Source: Azospira restricta (GTDB lineage Bacteria; Pseudomonadota; Gammaproteobacteria; Burkholderiales; Rhodocyclaceae). Taken from it: 64,000 bases of DNA. Positions within the stretch are counted from its first letter, which is position 1, and every line of letters starts with the position of its first letter. Below are positions 30,073 through 39,151 of the stretch, piece by piece. The position numbers were made by a program, and so were the translations under genes. The stretch covers positions 3,911,214 to 3,975,213 of the forward strand of contig NZ_CP064781.1 of the NCBI RefSeq assembly GCF_016858125.1, read 5' to 3'. The notes under the pieces are model-generated. The model saw only the letters and a program-made list of their open reading frames with translations. It made no database searches and had not been told where the DNA came from.

Positions 30073-30723
30073 GTGACGACCCGTCTGCGCCGCCTCGCCC
30101 TCGCCCTCCCGCTGCTGCTGGCGACCGCCGCCTTCTCGCCGGCGCCGGCGGAGGGGCCGGCGCAGCCGCCGCCGGGCGGCATCGACGACATCCGCGTCAG
30201 CCGTCGCGGCGACCTCTTCCGCATCGAGGTCGACCTGCACACCGCCGCCCCGCCGGCGATCGCCTGGGAGGTGCTGACCGACTTCGAGCGCATGGCGAGC
30301 TTCATCCCCAACCTCGAACGCAGCCGGGTCGTCGCGCGCGACGGCCGGCAGCTGCGCGTCGAGCAGCAGGGGCGCGCGTGGTTCGGACCGTTTTCGCTGA
30401 CTTTCGGCTCGACGCGCGAGATCGAGCTGGTGCCGCAGCAGGAGATCCGCGCCCGCCAGCTGGCGGGGACGGCGCGCGCGCTGAACAGCACGATGCGGCT
30501 GCAGGCGGACGGCAGCGGCACCCGGCTCGAATACCGGGCGGAGGTGACGCCCGACGGCGGATTGCTGACCGCGTTGCTGGGGCCGGCGGCGATCCGCCAC
30601 GAACTGGCCGAGCAGTTCGCCGCGATCCTCTGGGAGATCGCCCGCCGCGACGGGCTGGCGAAGGGGATCGCCGGGCGCTCCGGCGCACCGCCGTCAGACG
30701 GTGGTCAGCGGCCGCCGCTATAA
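30073..30723 (+). CDS. Exported SRPBCC (START-like) family protein
   Basis: The 216-residue product starts at GTG, has an N-terminal signal peptide (LRRLALALPLLLATAAFSPA) and a SRPBCC lipid-binding fold, seen as AWEVLTDFERMASFIPNLER and VEQQGRAWFGPFSLTFGSTR. The pattern is that of polyketide cyclase/COQ10-like proteins, which bind hydrophobic ligands. The C-terminal helix (HELAEQFAAILWEIARR) closes the fold. The natural ligand is unknown. Confidence 0.78.
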   Translation: MTTRLRRLALALPLLLATAAFSPAPAEGPAQPPPGGIDDIRVSRRGDLFRIEVDLHTAAPPAIAWEVLTDFERMASFIPNLERSRVVARDGRQLRVEQQGRAWFGPFSLTFGSTREIELVPQQEIRARQLAGTARALNSTMRLQADGSGTRLEYRAEVTPDGGLLTALLGPAAIRHELAEQFAAILWEIARRDGLAKGIAGRSGAPPSDGGQRPPL

Positions 30724-30724
30724 A

Positions 30725-30809
30725 GGAGGGGTGATGCCCTCGCGAACCCCCGGCACTCTCCTCCAGACGGGTCCCGGCCCAAGGCCGCGCCAGGGTGTCA
30801 CACCCCTCC
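30725..30809. repeat. Long inverted repeat downstream of kup and the SRPBCC gene
   Basis: GGAGGGGTG at 30725-30733 is complementary to CACCCCTCC at 30801-30809. The match continues inward with ATGCCCT against AGGGTGT, and the loop of about 55-65 bases is GC-rich with inner hairpins. It fills most of the gap between two convergent genes, so it could be a bidirectional terminator or an interspersed repeat. Confidence 0.5.
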
Positions 30810-30824
30810 CCCCGCCCCGCCGCA

Positions 30825-32705
30825 TCAGAGCACGATCTGCGTGCCCAGTTCGACCACCCGGTTCGACGGAATCTTGAAGAAGGCGGTGGCGCTGCCGGCG
30901 TTGCGGAACATCGCGACGAACAGCTTCTCGCGCCACAGCGCCATCTCCGAGCCGAGGCGCGGGATCAGCGTCTCGCGGCCGAGGAAGAACGAGGTGTCCA
31001 TCATCTCGACGGCGAGCCCGGCCTCGGCGCACAGGGACAGCGCCGCCGGGATGTCCGGCTCGTCCTTGAAGCCGTACTGGACGATCACGCGGTAGAAGTC
31101 GCCTTTCAGCTTGTGCACCTCGACGCGGTCGATCTCCGGCACGTAGGGCACGTCGTAGACCTGCACCGAGACGAGCACGACGCGCTCGTGCAGCACCTTG
31201 TTGTGCATCAGGTTGTGCATCAACGCATGCGGCACGCCGTTCGGGTCGGCGTTCATGAACACCGCGGTTCCCGGCACGCGCGTCGGCATACCGGCGAGCA
31301 GCGCATCGATGAAGGCGTCGAGATGGATCGCCTCGCCCTGCAGGCGGTCGTTGAGCAGCTGGCGGCCGCGCTTCCAGGTGGTCATCAGCACGAACACGGC
31401 GGCACCGGCGACCAGCGGGAACCAGCCGCCGTCGGGAATCTTCAGGATGTTGGCGGCGAGGAACACCAGCTCGACCGAGAGGAAGGCGGCGAACAGCGCG
31501 ATCGCCTTGTTCCAGCCCCAGCCCCAGACCTTGGCGACGACTACGGTGGCCAGCAGCGAGGTGATCACCATGTCGCCGGTGACGGCGATGCCGTAGGCGG
31601 CGGCAAGGTTGTTCGACGACTTGAAGCCGAGCACCAGGATCGCCACTGCGAGCAGCAGCCCCCAGTTCACCGCCGGCAGGTAGATCTGTCCCTGTTCCTT
31701 CTCCGAGGTGTGCTGAATTTCCATGCGCGGCATGAAGCCGAGCTGCATCGCCTGGCGCGAGATCGAGAAGGCGCCCGAGATCACCGCCTGCGAGGCGATG
31801 ATCGTCGCCGCCGTCGCCAGCACGACCAGCGGCACCAGCGCCCAGCCCGGCGCCGACAGGTAGAACGGATTCGACACCGCTTCCGGGTTGGCCAGGATCA
31901 GCGCCCCCTGGCCGAAGTAGTTGAGCACCAGCGCGGGCAGCACGAGGCCGTACCACGCGAGCTGGATCGGCTTGCGCCCGAAGTGCCCCATGTCGGCGTA
32001 GAGCGCCTCGGCGCCGGTTACCGCGAGCACCACGCTGCCCATCGCCACCAGTGCCATGGCCTTGTTGGCGAAGATGAAGCCGAGCGCGTAGAGCGGGTTC
32101 AGCGCCAGCAGCACATGCGGGTTATCGGCGATGTTGTAGAGGCCGAGACCGGCCAGCGTCGCGAACCAGACGATCATGACCGGCCCGAACATCCCGCCGA
32201 CGCGCGCGGTGCCGCGCTTCTGCATGGCGAACAGCGCGACCAGCACGAGCAGCGTCACCGGGATGATGAAGGGATGCAGGTCGGGGGCGATGATCTCCAG
32301 CCCCTCGACCGCGGACAGCACCGAGATCGCCGGCGTGATCATGCCGTCGCCGTAGAACATCGCGGCACCGAGGATGCCGATGATCGAGATGATCTTCAGC
32401 CGCCGCGGGTTGCCCTGCGCGTCGTGCAGCGCCAGCGCGATCAGCGCCATGATGCCGCCCTCGCCGCGGTTGTCGGCGCGCGTGATGATCATCACGTACT
32501 TCAGCGAGACGACGACGATCAGCGCCCAGAAGAACGCCGACAGGCTGCCGAGCACGTTGTCGTCGGTGAGCGGGATCGGGTGGTTGCCGGCGAAGACTTC
32601 CTTCATCGCATAGAGCGGGCTGGTGCCGATGTCGCCATAGACGATGCCGAGAGCCGCCAGCGCCAGCACGGGAACGGCGGTCTGTGCGGGAGAATGGGTT
32701 GACAT
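30825..32705 (-). CDS. kup: Low-affinity potassium uptake protein Kup
   Basis: Proton-coupled K+ importer in the inner membrane. The 626-residue product has about twelve membrane segments over residues 12-430, the family signature ALGIVYGDIGTSPLYAMKEV at 18-37, and YGDGMITPAISVLSAVEGLE near 119. A C-terminal cytoplasmic tail of about 190 residues follows. Length matches E. coli Kup (622). It is divergent from the diguanylate cyclase pair. Confidence 0.96.
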   Translation of the reverse strand: MSTHSPAQTAVPVLALAALGIVYGDIGTSPLYAMKEVFAGNHPIPLTDDNVLGSLSAFFWALIVVVSLKYVMIITRADNRGEGGIMALIALALHDAQGNPRRLKIISIIGILGAAMFYGDGMITPAISVLSAVEGLEIIAPDLHPFIIPVTLLVLVALFAMQKRGTARVGGMFGPVMIVWFATLAGLGLYNIADNPHVLLALNPLYALGFIFANKAMALVAMGSVVLAVTGAEALYADMGHFGRKPIQLAWYGLVLPALVLNYFGQGALILANPEAVSNPFYLSAPGWALVPLVVLATAATIIASQAVISGAFSISRQAMQLGFMPRMEIQHTSEKEQGQIYLPAVNWGLLLAVAILVLGFKSSNNLAAAYGIAVTGDMVITSLLATVVVAKVWGWGWNKAIALFAAFLSVELVFLAANILKIPDGGWFPLVAGAAVFVLMTTWKRGRQLLNDRLQGEAIHLDAFIDALLAGMPTRVPGTAVFMNADPNGVPHALMHNLMHNKVLHERVVLVSVQVYDVPYVPEIDRVEVHKLKGDFYRVIVQYGFKDEPDIPAALSLCAEAGLAVEMMDTSFFLGRETLIPRLGSEMALWREKLFVAMFRNAGSATAFFKIPSNRVVELGTQIVL

Positions 32706-33017
32706 GGGAAACGCGGTTCTGCCGGCGGCCGCTCAGGCGGCGCGGCGCACGGCGGCGGCCGGCACGGCAAGGGGACTGCTGCTGGGACTGTTCACTCGAC
32801 TACCTCCGCCCTTGTCTGGGTCTGTTTTGTTGCGCTGCGGCAATTCTGCATCAAATCGCGTCCGAGGTGGACCCCCGCCGCCGGCGGGCGGCAAAACCCG
32901 ACATATGCACTGGCAGCGCGCAGGCATTCCTTTTAGTATGTGCGGATTGTCGCCGCTCCGGTCCGCCGGCCCGGCATTTCCCGACCTGCCGAGCGCCGCC
33001 GCCCCCGACACGAGCCG
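32706..33017. other. Intergenic region between divergent kup and diguanylate cyclase genes
   Basis: This 312-base gap has no gene. It must hold both promoters, but I see no strong pair of hexamers; a TAGTAT at about 32935 is the only -10-like element towards the cyclase genes. A GC hairpin, CCCGCCGCCGGCGGGC, lies near 32875. No riboswitch or RNA gene was recognised. Confidence 0.5.
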
Positions 33018-34718
33018 ATGCAACTGACGCGAATCCGCCACAAGATGCTGGCCGTCGTCGGGCTCACCGCCGCGCTCGGTTTCGTCACCTCCGCCTACTA
33101 TTACGTCTCGCACCAGGAACAGGCGCTGCTCGCGCAGAACGAACAGACCATGGTGCGCCTCGCCGAAAGCGTCAGCCAGGGCCTGCAGAGCGTGATGCTG
33201 GCGGGCTCCGCGGACATCGCGCAGGCCTTCGCCGACAACCTGAAGAAGATCGCCGAAGTCTCCGAGTTCCGCATCATGCGCAGCAACGGCGAGGAAGCCT
33301 TCCGCGACAACGCGACCATCGACGACGTCAACCGGCGGCGCGGCGAGGAGCTGTTCTGGCCGCGCGACGAGGAAAAACGCGTGCCGATCCTGACCGCCGA
33401 CGACGCCCGGCTGCAGCAGGTAGTGAACACGCGACAGCCGCTGATGCTCTACGACCGCGCCAACCCCGAACGCTCGACGCTGACCTTCATGCTGCCGGTA
33501 CCCAACGCCGAGCAGTGCTACAAGTGCCACGGCAGCAAGAGCCCGGTGCGCGGCGTGGTGATGCTCACCACCTCGCTCGCGCGCGTCGAGCGCGACATCC
33601 TGAAGACCCGCCAGAACGTGGTCGTGCTGCTCGGCGGCGCGCTGATGCTGACCATGCTGCTCACCGGCTACACGCTGGGGCGCGCGGTGATCCGCCCGAT
33701 CGAGAAGGCGCGCACGGCGATGGCCGCGGTCTCCGGCGGCGACCTCGAATCGCAGATGAAGATCGGCAGCAGCGACGAGATCGGGCAGATGGCGTCCTCC
33801 TTCAACCTGATGACCGACGAGCTGCGCCGCACCTACGCCGGCCTGCGCCGCGAGCAGGCCAAGCTGACGACGATCATCCAGAGCTCCGCCGAAGGCATCG
33901 TCGTCACCGACAGCGAGGACCGCATCGTGCTGGTCAATCCGGCGGCGGCGACGCTGCTCGGCAAATCCGAGGCCGACATCGTCCGCGAAGGCTTCCTCGG
34001 CCTCTTCGACGCACCGGAGGAGATCGTCGCCTGGCTCTCCGCCGGCGACCACTCCGGGCCGCACATGAAGATGCACGGCGACCGCCACCTGCGCGTCTTC
34101 GTGAACACCATCCGCCACAGCGACGGCGCCCTGCTCGGCACGGTCGCACAGATCCGCGACATGACCGAGGAACTGCAGCTGGAAGGCGAGCTGCGCCGGC
34201 TGTCGACGACCGACGGCCTGACCGGCCTCTATAACCGGCGCCACCTCGAGAACACGCTGCGCAGCGAGCTCGACCGCGCCCGCCGCACGCGGCAACCGCT
34301 GGCGATCGTGATGTTCGACGTCGACCACTTCAAGCGCTTCAACGACACGCACGGCCACGACCAGGGCGACCGCGTGCTGCAGGCGGTGGCCGCAGCAATG
34401 CGCGCCGGCCTGCGCGGCACCGACGTTCCCTGCCGCTACGGCGGCGAGGAGTTCCTCGGCATCCTGCCGGCCACCCCGCTGGCGGCCGCCGCCGAGCTCG
34501 CCGAAGGGCTGCGCACCGCGGTCGAGGCGATGGAAGTCGACGGCCTGCGGGTGACGATCAGCCTCGGCGTCGCCGCCCTGCCCGAGATCGACACGGCCAT
34601 CCCGGACACGCTGATCGCCGCCGCCGACGCGGCGCTCTACCGCGCCAAGGAAGGCGGCCGCAACCGCGTCGCGATCGCCGGCACATCGGCCGCCGACGGC
34701 AGCGGAGGACCGGCATGA
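33018..34718 (+). CDS. Diguanylate cyclase with c-type-heme-motif periplasmic sensor (HAMP-PAS-GGDEF)
   Basis: Membrane-bound enzyme that would make cyclic di-GMP. The 566 residues comprise a membrane segment at about 11-29, a periplasmic domain to about 200 with the heme-attachment motif CYKCH at 167-171, a second membrane segment at about 201-222, HAMP, a PAS domain from about 283, and GGDEF from about 395. The active site is GGEEF at 475-479, with a product-inhibition RxxD site (RGTD, 466-469). The sensor resembles the DUF3365/Tll0287-like heme domains. The start MQLTRIRHK is chosen because the longer frame adds no domain. Confidence 0.92.
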   Translation: MQLTRIRHKMLAVVGLTAALGFVTSAYYYVSHQEQALLAQNEQTMVRLAESVSQGLQSVMLAGSADIAQAFADNLKKIAEVSEFRIMRSNGEEAFRDNATIDDVNRRRGEELFWPRDEEKRVPILTADDARLQQVVNTRQPLMLYDRANPERSTLTFMLPVPNAEQCYKCHGSKSPVRGVVMLTTSLARVERDILKTRQNVVVLLGGALMLTMLLTGYTLGRAVIRPIEKARTAMAAVSGGDLESQMKIGSSDEIGQMASSFNLMTDELRRTYAGLRREQAKLTTIIQSSAEGIVVTDSEDRIVLVNPAAATLLGKSEADIVREGFLGLFDAPEEIVAWLSAGDHSGPHMKMHGDRHLRVFVNTIRHSDGALLGTVAQIRDMTEELQLEGELRRLSTTDGLTGLYNRRHLENTLRSELDRARRTRQPLAIVMFDVDHFKRFNDTHGHDQGDRVLQAVAAAMRAGLRGTDVPCRYGGEEFLGILPATPLAAAAELAEGLRTAVEAMEVDGLRVTISLGVAALPEIDTAIPDTLIAAADAALYRAKEGGRNRVAIAGTSAADGSGGPA

Positions 34719-36427
34719 CCATCCGCCGCCTGCGCCACAAGGTGCCGATCCTGCTGATGCTGACGCTGTCGCTGGGCTTCACCGCGACCGCGTTCTACTA
34801 CATGGCGTCGGCGGAGCGCGCGATCCGTGCCGAGAACGAGCGCTCGCTGCACAAGCTGACCGAGTCGATCGTCACCGTCATCAACACGGTGATGCTCGAC
34901 GACCACGCCGAGATCATGCGCGAATACACCCAGCGCATGCGCTCGGTCGAGGGCCTGGCCGACTTCCGCATCCTGCGCCGCGACGGCAGCGAGGCCTTCG
35001 TCGACAACCGCACGATCGACGCGGTCAACGCCACGCTCGGCGAGGAGGCCTTCGCGCGCCGGCGCAGCAGCCAAACCAATCCGCCGCTGCTCGATCCGGC
35101 ACAGCCGGCCTTCGCCCGTGCGCTCGGCGGCGAGGAAGCGGTGAGCGAAATCGAAAGCGGCCGGGACGGCGAACGGATGCTGCGCTTCTTCGACCCGATC
35201 GCCACCTCGCCCAAGTGCTTCCGCTGCCACGGCCGCGCCGGCGAGCCGCGCGGCGTGGTCATGGTCGCCACCTCGCTGGCGGCGATGGAGCGCAGCGTCC
35301 AGCAGGTCCGCTTCGAATCGTTCTCGCTGCTCGCGCTGACGCTGGTGGCGACGATGCTGCTCACCGGCTACATGCTCGGCCGCACCATCGTCCGCCCGAT
35401 CGAGACGGTGACCGAGGCGCTCAGCCGCATTTCCTCCGGCGACTTCACGCACAACGTCGCGGTACAGGGCAACGACGAGATCGGCCACCTCGCCGCCGGC
35501 TTCAACGCGATGACCAGCGAGCTGCGCTCGACCTACGACCACATGCAGCGCGAGGGCGACAAGCTGCGCACGATCGTCGAGGGCGCGCAGACCGCGGTGA
35601 TCGCCACCGACGCCAGCGGTAAGGTGGTGATCGTCAACCAGGCGGCGACCGAGTACCTCGGCAAGAGCGCCGAGCAGATCGTCGCCGGCGGCATCGAGAA
35701 CGTCTTCGACAACCCGGCGACGATGCAGCACCTGCTCGCCCAGGACGACCAGTGGGAGAAGCCGCCGGAGCGCACCGTCACCTACAACGGCCGCGTCTTC
35801 CTGGTGTCGGCGGCGACGATCAGCGACGAGGAGGGCGCCGTGCTCGGCTCGGCGGCGCTGCTGCAGGACGTCACCGAGGAGAAGCGCCTGCTCGACGAGC
35901 TGCGCCGGCTGTCGACCACCGACGCGCTGACCGGCCTCTACAACCGCCGCCACCTCGACAACACGCTGAAGCGCGAGGTCGAGCGCAGCAAGCTGTCGCA
36001 GGTGCCGCTGTCGGTGGTGCTGTTCGACGTCGACCACTTCAAGCGCTTCAACGACGAGCACGGCCACGACCAGGGCGACCGCGTGCTGCAAGCGGTCGGC
36101 CAGTGGATGCACCAGGTCACGCGCCAGTACGACACGCCGTGCCGCTACGGCGGCGAGGAGTTCGTGCTGATCCTGCCGGCGACGACGACGGAGACGGCAG
36201 TCCTCGTCGCCGAACGGCTGCGCAAGCTGGTCGAGGCCTCGACCGTCGACGGCCTCGCCGTCACCATCAGCCTCGGTGTCGCCAGCACCACCAGCCCCGG
36301 CCTGATCGCCCCGGAAGCACTGATCGAGGCCGCCGACAGCGCGCTCTACCGCTCCAAGCACGGCGGCCGCAACCGCACCACGGCCTACGGCGAGACCGGG
36401 GCAGCAGCGGACTCGGCGCCGGCCTGA
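34715..36427 (+). CDS. Second diguanylate cyclase with c-type-heme-motif sensor, tandem paralogue
   Basis: Tandem paralogue of the preceding gene, overlapping it by 4 bases (ATGA). The 570 residues repeat the architecture: membrane segment at about 10-28, periplasmic domain with CFRCH at 168-172, membrane segment at about 203-223, HAMP, PAS, GGDEF. It has GGEEF and the RxxD inhibition site (RQYD). The catalytic halves are much more alike than the sensor halves, so the two may read different redox or ligand ranges while sharing an output. Both are predicted to be active cyclases. Confidence 0.92.
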   Translation: MTIRRLRHKVPILLMLTLSLGFTATAFYYMASAERAIRAENERSLHKLTESIVTVINTVMLDDHAEIMREYTQRMRSVEGLADFRILRRDGSEAFVDNRTIDAVNATLGEEAFARRRSSQTNPPLLDPAQPAFARALGGEEAVSEIESGRDGERMLRFFDPIATSPKCFRCHGRAGEPRGVVMVATSLAAMERSVQQVRFESFSLLALTLVATMLLTGYMLGRTIVRPIETVTEALSRISSGDFTHNVAVQGNDEIGHLAAGFNAMTSELRSTYDHMQREGDKLRTIVEGAQTAVIATDASGKVVIVNQAATEYLGKSAEQIVAGGIENVFDNPATMQHLLAQDDQWEKPPERTVTYNGRVFLVSAATISDEEGAVLGSAALLQDVTEEKRLLDELRRLSTTDALTGLYNRRHLDNTLKREVERSKLSQVPLSVVLFDVDHFKRFNDEHGHDQGDRVLQAVGQWMHQVTRQYDTPCRYGGEEFVLILPATTTETAVLVAERLRKLVEASTVDGLAVTISLGVASTTSPGLIAPEALIEAADSALYRSKHGGRNRTTAYGETGAAADSAPA

Positions 36428-36448
36428 GCGGCGGCGCCGCGGAGCGCC

Positions 36449-37351
36449 TCAGCGCAGCGCGGAAAAGTCGAAGAGCAGCGGCTCGGAAACGCTCTTGTGC
36501 TCGTCGCCGGCGCGGTTGAAGACGGCGATCTGGCCGGTGACCTTGCCGCCGGCCGCGAAGGCGCGGTCGTCGGCGTTGCCGGTGTCGAGCTTGCGCGCCA
36601 GTTCGAGCTGCCAGAAGCCGCCCTTCCAGCCGCCCTTGGCCTGCACGTCGGCGCTGCTGCCGGCGGCCTTCGCGTTCAGTTCGACCGATTCGATGCGCTC
36701 GGCGCCCTGCGTCTTCGGCGGCCGCACCGCCTTGTACAGCGGGTCGCCGGCATCGCGGTGCTTCTTGATGTAGACGGTGCCGACGCCCTGCACCGCGTAC
36801 TCGGCGGCGTTGTCGATGCTGCGCGTCGAGATCTCGTGCACCATGTCCTCGGCCAGCCCGAGCGCGTTCGAGCGGCCGGCCGACCACAGCCAGACGTCGA
36901 CGCGGTAGCCGTTGCCGGACAGCATGCTGCGGTCGAAGTCGCCGTCGAGGTGCCAGCGCAGCGCGAACATGTCGTCGCGCGCCTTGCCCTCGACGTAGCG
37001 GCTGCCGGACCATTCCCAGCCGCGGTAGGCGGTGTCGGCTGCATCGTCCGGCCAGCGCGCGGCGACGAACAGGCGGCCACCGGCAACGCCAGCCTTGAGC
37101 TCGACGGTGATCGCGCCGGTGTGGTTGCGGTCCTCGCCGTCGAGGCCATACTTGGCGCGCTCGTTGGCCGCCACCGCCGGCTTCACCGGCACCTTGACCC
37201 AGCCGTCGCGCCCCCAGTCGTCGAGGTTGCCGTCGACCGCCGGCGCCTTCGCCAGCACCGCCACCGGCACCGCCTGCGGCGGGGCGGCGACGGCCGGCGC
37301 GGCTGCCAGCACCGCGGCCAGCGCGGAAAAATGCGGAAGCTTCGCCATCAT
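36449..37351 (-). CDS. Secreted ethylbenzene-dehydrogenase-type heme b protein
   Basis: The 300-residue product has a signal peptide (residues 1-22, ending PAVAA) and an EB_dh-like domain of the type that binds heme b in the gamma subunits of ethylbenzene dehydrogenase and related periplasmic molybdoenzymes. Supporting blocks are VDGNLDDWGRDGWVKVPVKP, GGRLFVAARWPDDAADTAYR and DMFALRWHLDGDF. No molybdoenzyme alpha subunit adjoins it. It overlaps the upstream cupredoxin gene by 4 bases, so the two are probably made together. It converges on the cyclase pair. Confidence 0.8.
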   Translation of the reverse strand: MMAKLPHFSALAAVLAAAPAVAAPPQAVPVAVLAKAPAVDGNLDDWGRDGWVKVPVKPAVAANERAKYGLDGEDRNHTGAITVELKAGVAGGRLFVAARWPDDAADTAYRGWEWSGSRYVEGKARDDMFALRWHLDGDFDRSMLSGNGYRVDVWLWSAGRSNALGLAEDMVHEISTRSIDNAAEYAVQGVGTVYIKKHRDAGDPLYKAVRPPKTQGAERIESVELNAKAAGSSADVQAKGGWKGGFWQLELARKLDTGNADDRAFAAGGKVTGQIAVFNRAGDEHKSVSEPLLFDFSALR

Positions 37352-37806
37352 TCGATGATCAGCTGGCCTTCCATGCCCTTCTCGCGATGGTCGTCGATCG
37401 TGCAATAGACCGGATAGCTGCCGGCCTTGACCGGAACGAAGTAGAGGTCGAGCTGACCGCCCTTCTTCAGCACCTCGAAGGCGGTGAAGTACGGCGCCTT
37501 GGCCTCCATCTGGCCGTTGACCATGATCTTGCGCCAGGCGACGGCGCGGTTGAACTCCGGCGAGGTGAAGTAGTGGTCCTTCTCGCCGACGTTCTTCAGC
37601 TGCACCTTGTAGGCCTTGCCCGCCTGGAAGCGGATATCCTCGGGCTGGTAATGGTGTTCCGACATCTCGACGGTGACCGTGGTCATCGCCTTCCAATCGG
37701 CCTTGTCGACGTAGTCCTTGGCGTTGTCGATGTAATCGGCGGCGAGGACGGGAAACGAAACACCGGCGGCCAGGCAGGCCAGCGCGGCAAGACGAGCGAA
37801 CTTCAT
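37348..37806 (-). CDS. Secreted cupredoxin-domain protein
   Basis: The 152-residue product has a signal peptide (MKFARLAALACLAAGVSFPV, cleavage after LAA) and a blue-copper-like domain. Candidate copper ligands are the histidine in KDHYFTSP and the cysteine, histidine and methionine in YCTIDDHREKGMEG, the usual His-Cys-His-Met order. A GGAGGTG ribosome-binding site precedes the ATG. It is the first gene of a two-gene operon with the heme b protein, which suggests a periplasmic electron-transfer pair. Confidence 0.85.
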   Translation of the reverse strand: MKFARLAALACLAAGVSFPVLAADYIDNAKDYVDKADWKAMTTVTVEMSEHHYQPEDIRFQAGKAYKVQLKNVGEKDHYFTSPEFNRAVAWRKIMVNGQMEAKAPYFTAFEVLKKGGQLDLYFVPVKAGSYPVYCTIDDHREKGMEGQLIIE

Positions 37807-37981
37807 GAAGCACCTCCGGAAAGTGGCGCCTCTCCCTAGTTTTGTTGTCGGTTGTTTCTTGTTTTGTAGGCGCCATGATGCCTGCGCGCCGGCGCCCGGG
37901 CAAGCGCCGTCGGCGACGCCGTGCCAGCACCGCCGGCTCTTGGTACAGTGGCGTCTACGCGAACCGCCGCCGGAGTTCCCC

Positions 37982-38299
37982 ATGAAGCAGCCCACCGCCA
38001 TCGTCGCCGCCTCGATCCTCGCCACGCTGTTTTGCGCCACGGCAGCCCAGGCGCAGTCGGTCATCCCCAAGCTCGACCAGGAAGGGCGCAAGGGCGACAT
38101 GGCCCGCCTCGCCAAGGAGCAGGCGGTCGCCAAGTTCGACGCCGCCGACGCCGACAAGGACGGCAAGCTGTCGAAGGACGAGGCGGCCAAGGCCAGCCCC
38201 TACCTCGCCGAGAACTTCGACAAGCGCGACAGCAACAAGGACGGCTTCATCAGCTGGGAGGAGTACGTCGGCCACGACCGCTGGCCGAAGGACAAATGA
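37982..38299 (+). CDS. Secreted EF-hand protein
   Basis: The 105-residue product has a signal peptide (cleavage near AAQA) and two EF-hand calcium loops, DADKDGKLSKDE at about residues 56-67 and DSNKDGFISWEE at about 83-94. It is probably a periplasmic calcium-binding protein. It is followed by a strong hairpin terminator and divergent from the cupredoxin operon, with 175 bases between the starts. Confidence 0.88.
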   Translation: MKQPTAIVAASILATLFCATAAQAQSVIPKLDQEGRKGDMARLAKEQAVAKFDAADADKDGKLSKDEAAKASPYLAENFDKRDSNKDGFISWEEYVGHDRWPKDK

Positions 38300-38317
38300 G
38301 CCTTCCACAAACGGCAG

Positions 38318-38337
38318 ACGGCCTCCGCGGAGGCCGT
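38318..38337. terminator. Terminator hairpin after the EF-hand gene
   Basis: A perfect palindrome, ACGGCCTCCGCGGAGGCCGT, followed by TCTGCTTT on the plus strand. It lies between the convergent EF-hand and ABC-ATPase genes and may serve both. Confidence 0.8.
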
Positions 38338-38368
38338 TCTGCTTTGCGGCGCGGGTGCGGGCGTTCGC

Positions 38369-39151
38369 TCAGCCGGCGCGCAGGCGCTGCAGGAAGGCGC
38401 GCGTGCGCGGGTGCGCGGGGTTGCCGAACAGCGCGGCGGGGTCGCCGGCCTCGACGACTTCGCCGCCGTCCATGAACACCACCCGCGTCGACACGTCGCG
38501 GGCAAACGCCATCTCGTGCGTGACGACGAGCATCGTCATGTGCTCCTCGGCCAGCTGGCGCATGCTGCGCAGCACCTCGCCGGTGAGCTCCGGGTCGAGC
38601 GCCGAGGTCGGCTCGTCGAAGAGCATGATGTCCGGCGCCATCGCCAGCGCGCGGGCGATCGCGACGCGCTGCTTCTGCCCGCCGGACAGGCGCGACGGGT
38701 AGCTGTCGCGCTTCTCGAACAGGCCGACCTTCCGCAGCAGCTCCTCGGCGACCGGCACGATCGCATCGCGCGTCAGGCCCTTCACCGTCATCGGCGCCTC
38801 GATCAGGTTGTGCAGCACGGTCAGATGCGGGAACAGGTTGAAGTGCTGGAAGACCATGCCCATCCTGCGGCAGATGCGGCGCGACTCGGCCTCCGGAGCG
38901 TAGCGGCAATGGCCGGACTGGTCGGTGGCGGCCAGCGTCTCGCCCGCGATGACGACCTCGCCGCGATCGATCGCCTCGAGGTGGTTGAGGCAGCGCAACA
39001 GCGTGCTCTTGCCCGAGCCGGACGGGCCGATCACCGCCACCACCTCGCCCTTGCCGACCGTCAGCGACACGCCGCGCAGCACCTCGTGCTCGCCGAAGCG
39101 CTTGCGCAGGTCGCGGGCGACGATCATCGGCTCACTCGTCGTAGACGGCAT
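38369..39151 (-). CDS. Polar amino acid ABC transporter, ATP-binding protein
   Basis: GlnQ/ArtP-type ATPase of 260 residues. It has Walker [14 protein letters not shown] near residue 42, the Q-loop [13 protein letters not shown], signature [15 protein letters not shown], Walker [13 protein letters not shown] and the switch histidine in VVTHEM. The start MPSTTSEPM at 39151 has an AGAGGA ribosome-binding site and overlaps the permease gene by 20 bases; a shorter start at 39127 is possible. It completes a three-gene importer. Confidence 0.94.
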   Translation of the reverse strand: MPSTTSEPMIVARDLRKRFGEHEVLRGVSLTVGKGEVVAVIGPSGSGKSTLLRCLNHLEAIDRGEVVIAGETLAATDQSGHCRYAPEAESRRICRRMGMVFQHFNLFPHLTVLHNLIEAPMTVKGLTRDAIVPVAEELLRKVGLFEKRDSYPSRLSGGQKQRVAIARALAMAPDIMLFDEPTSALDPELTGEVLRSMRQLAEEHMTMLVVTHEMAFARDVSTRVVFMDGGEVVEAGDPAALFGNPAHPRTRAFLQRLRAG

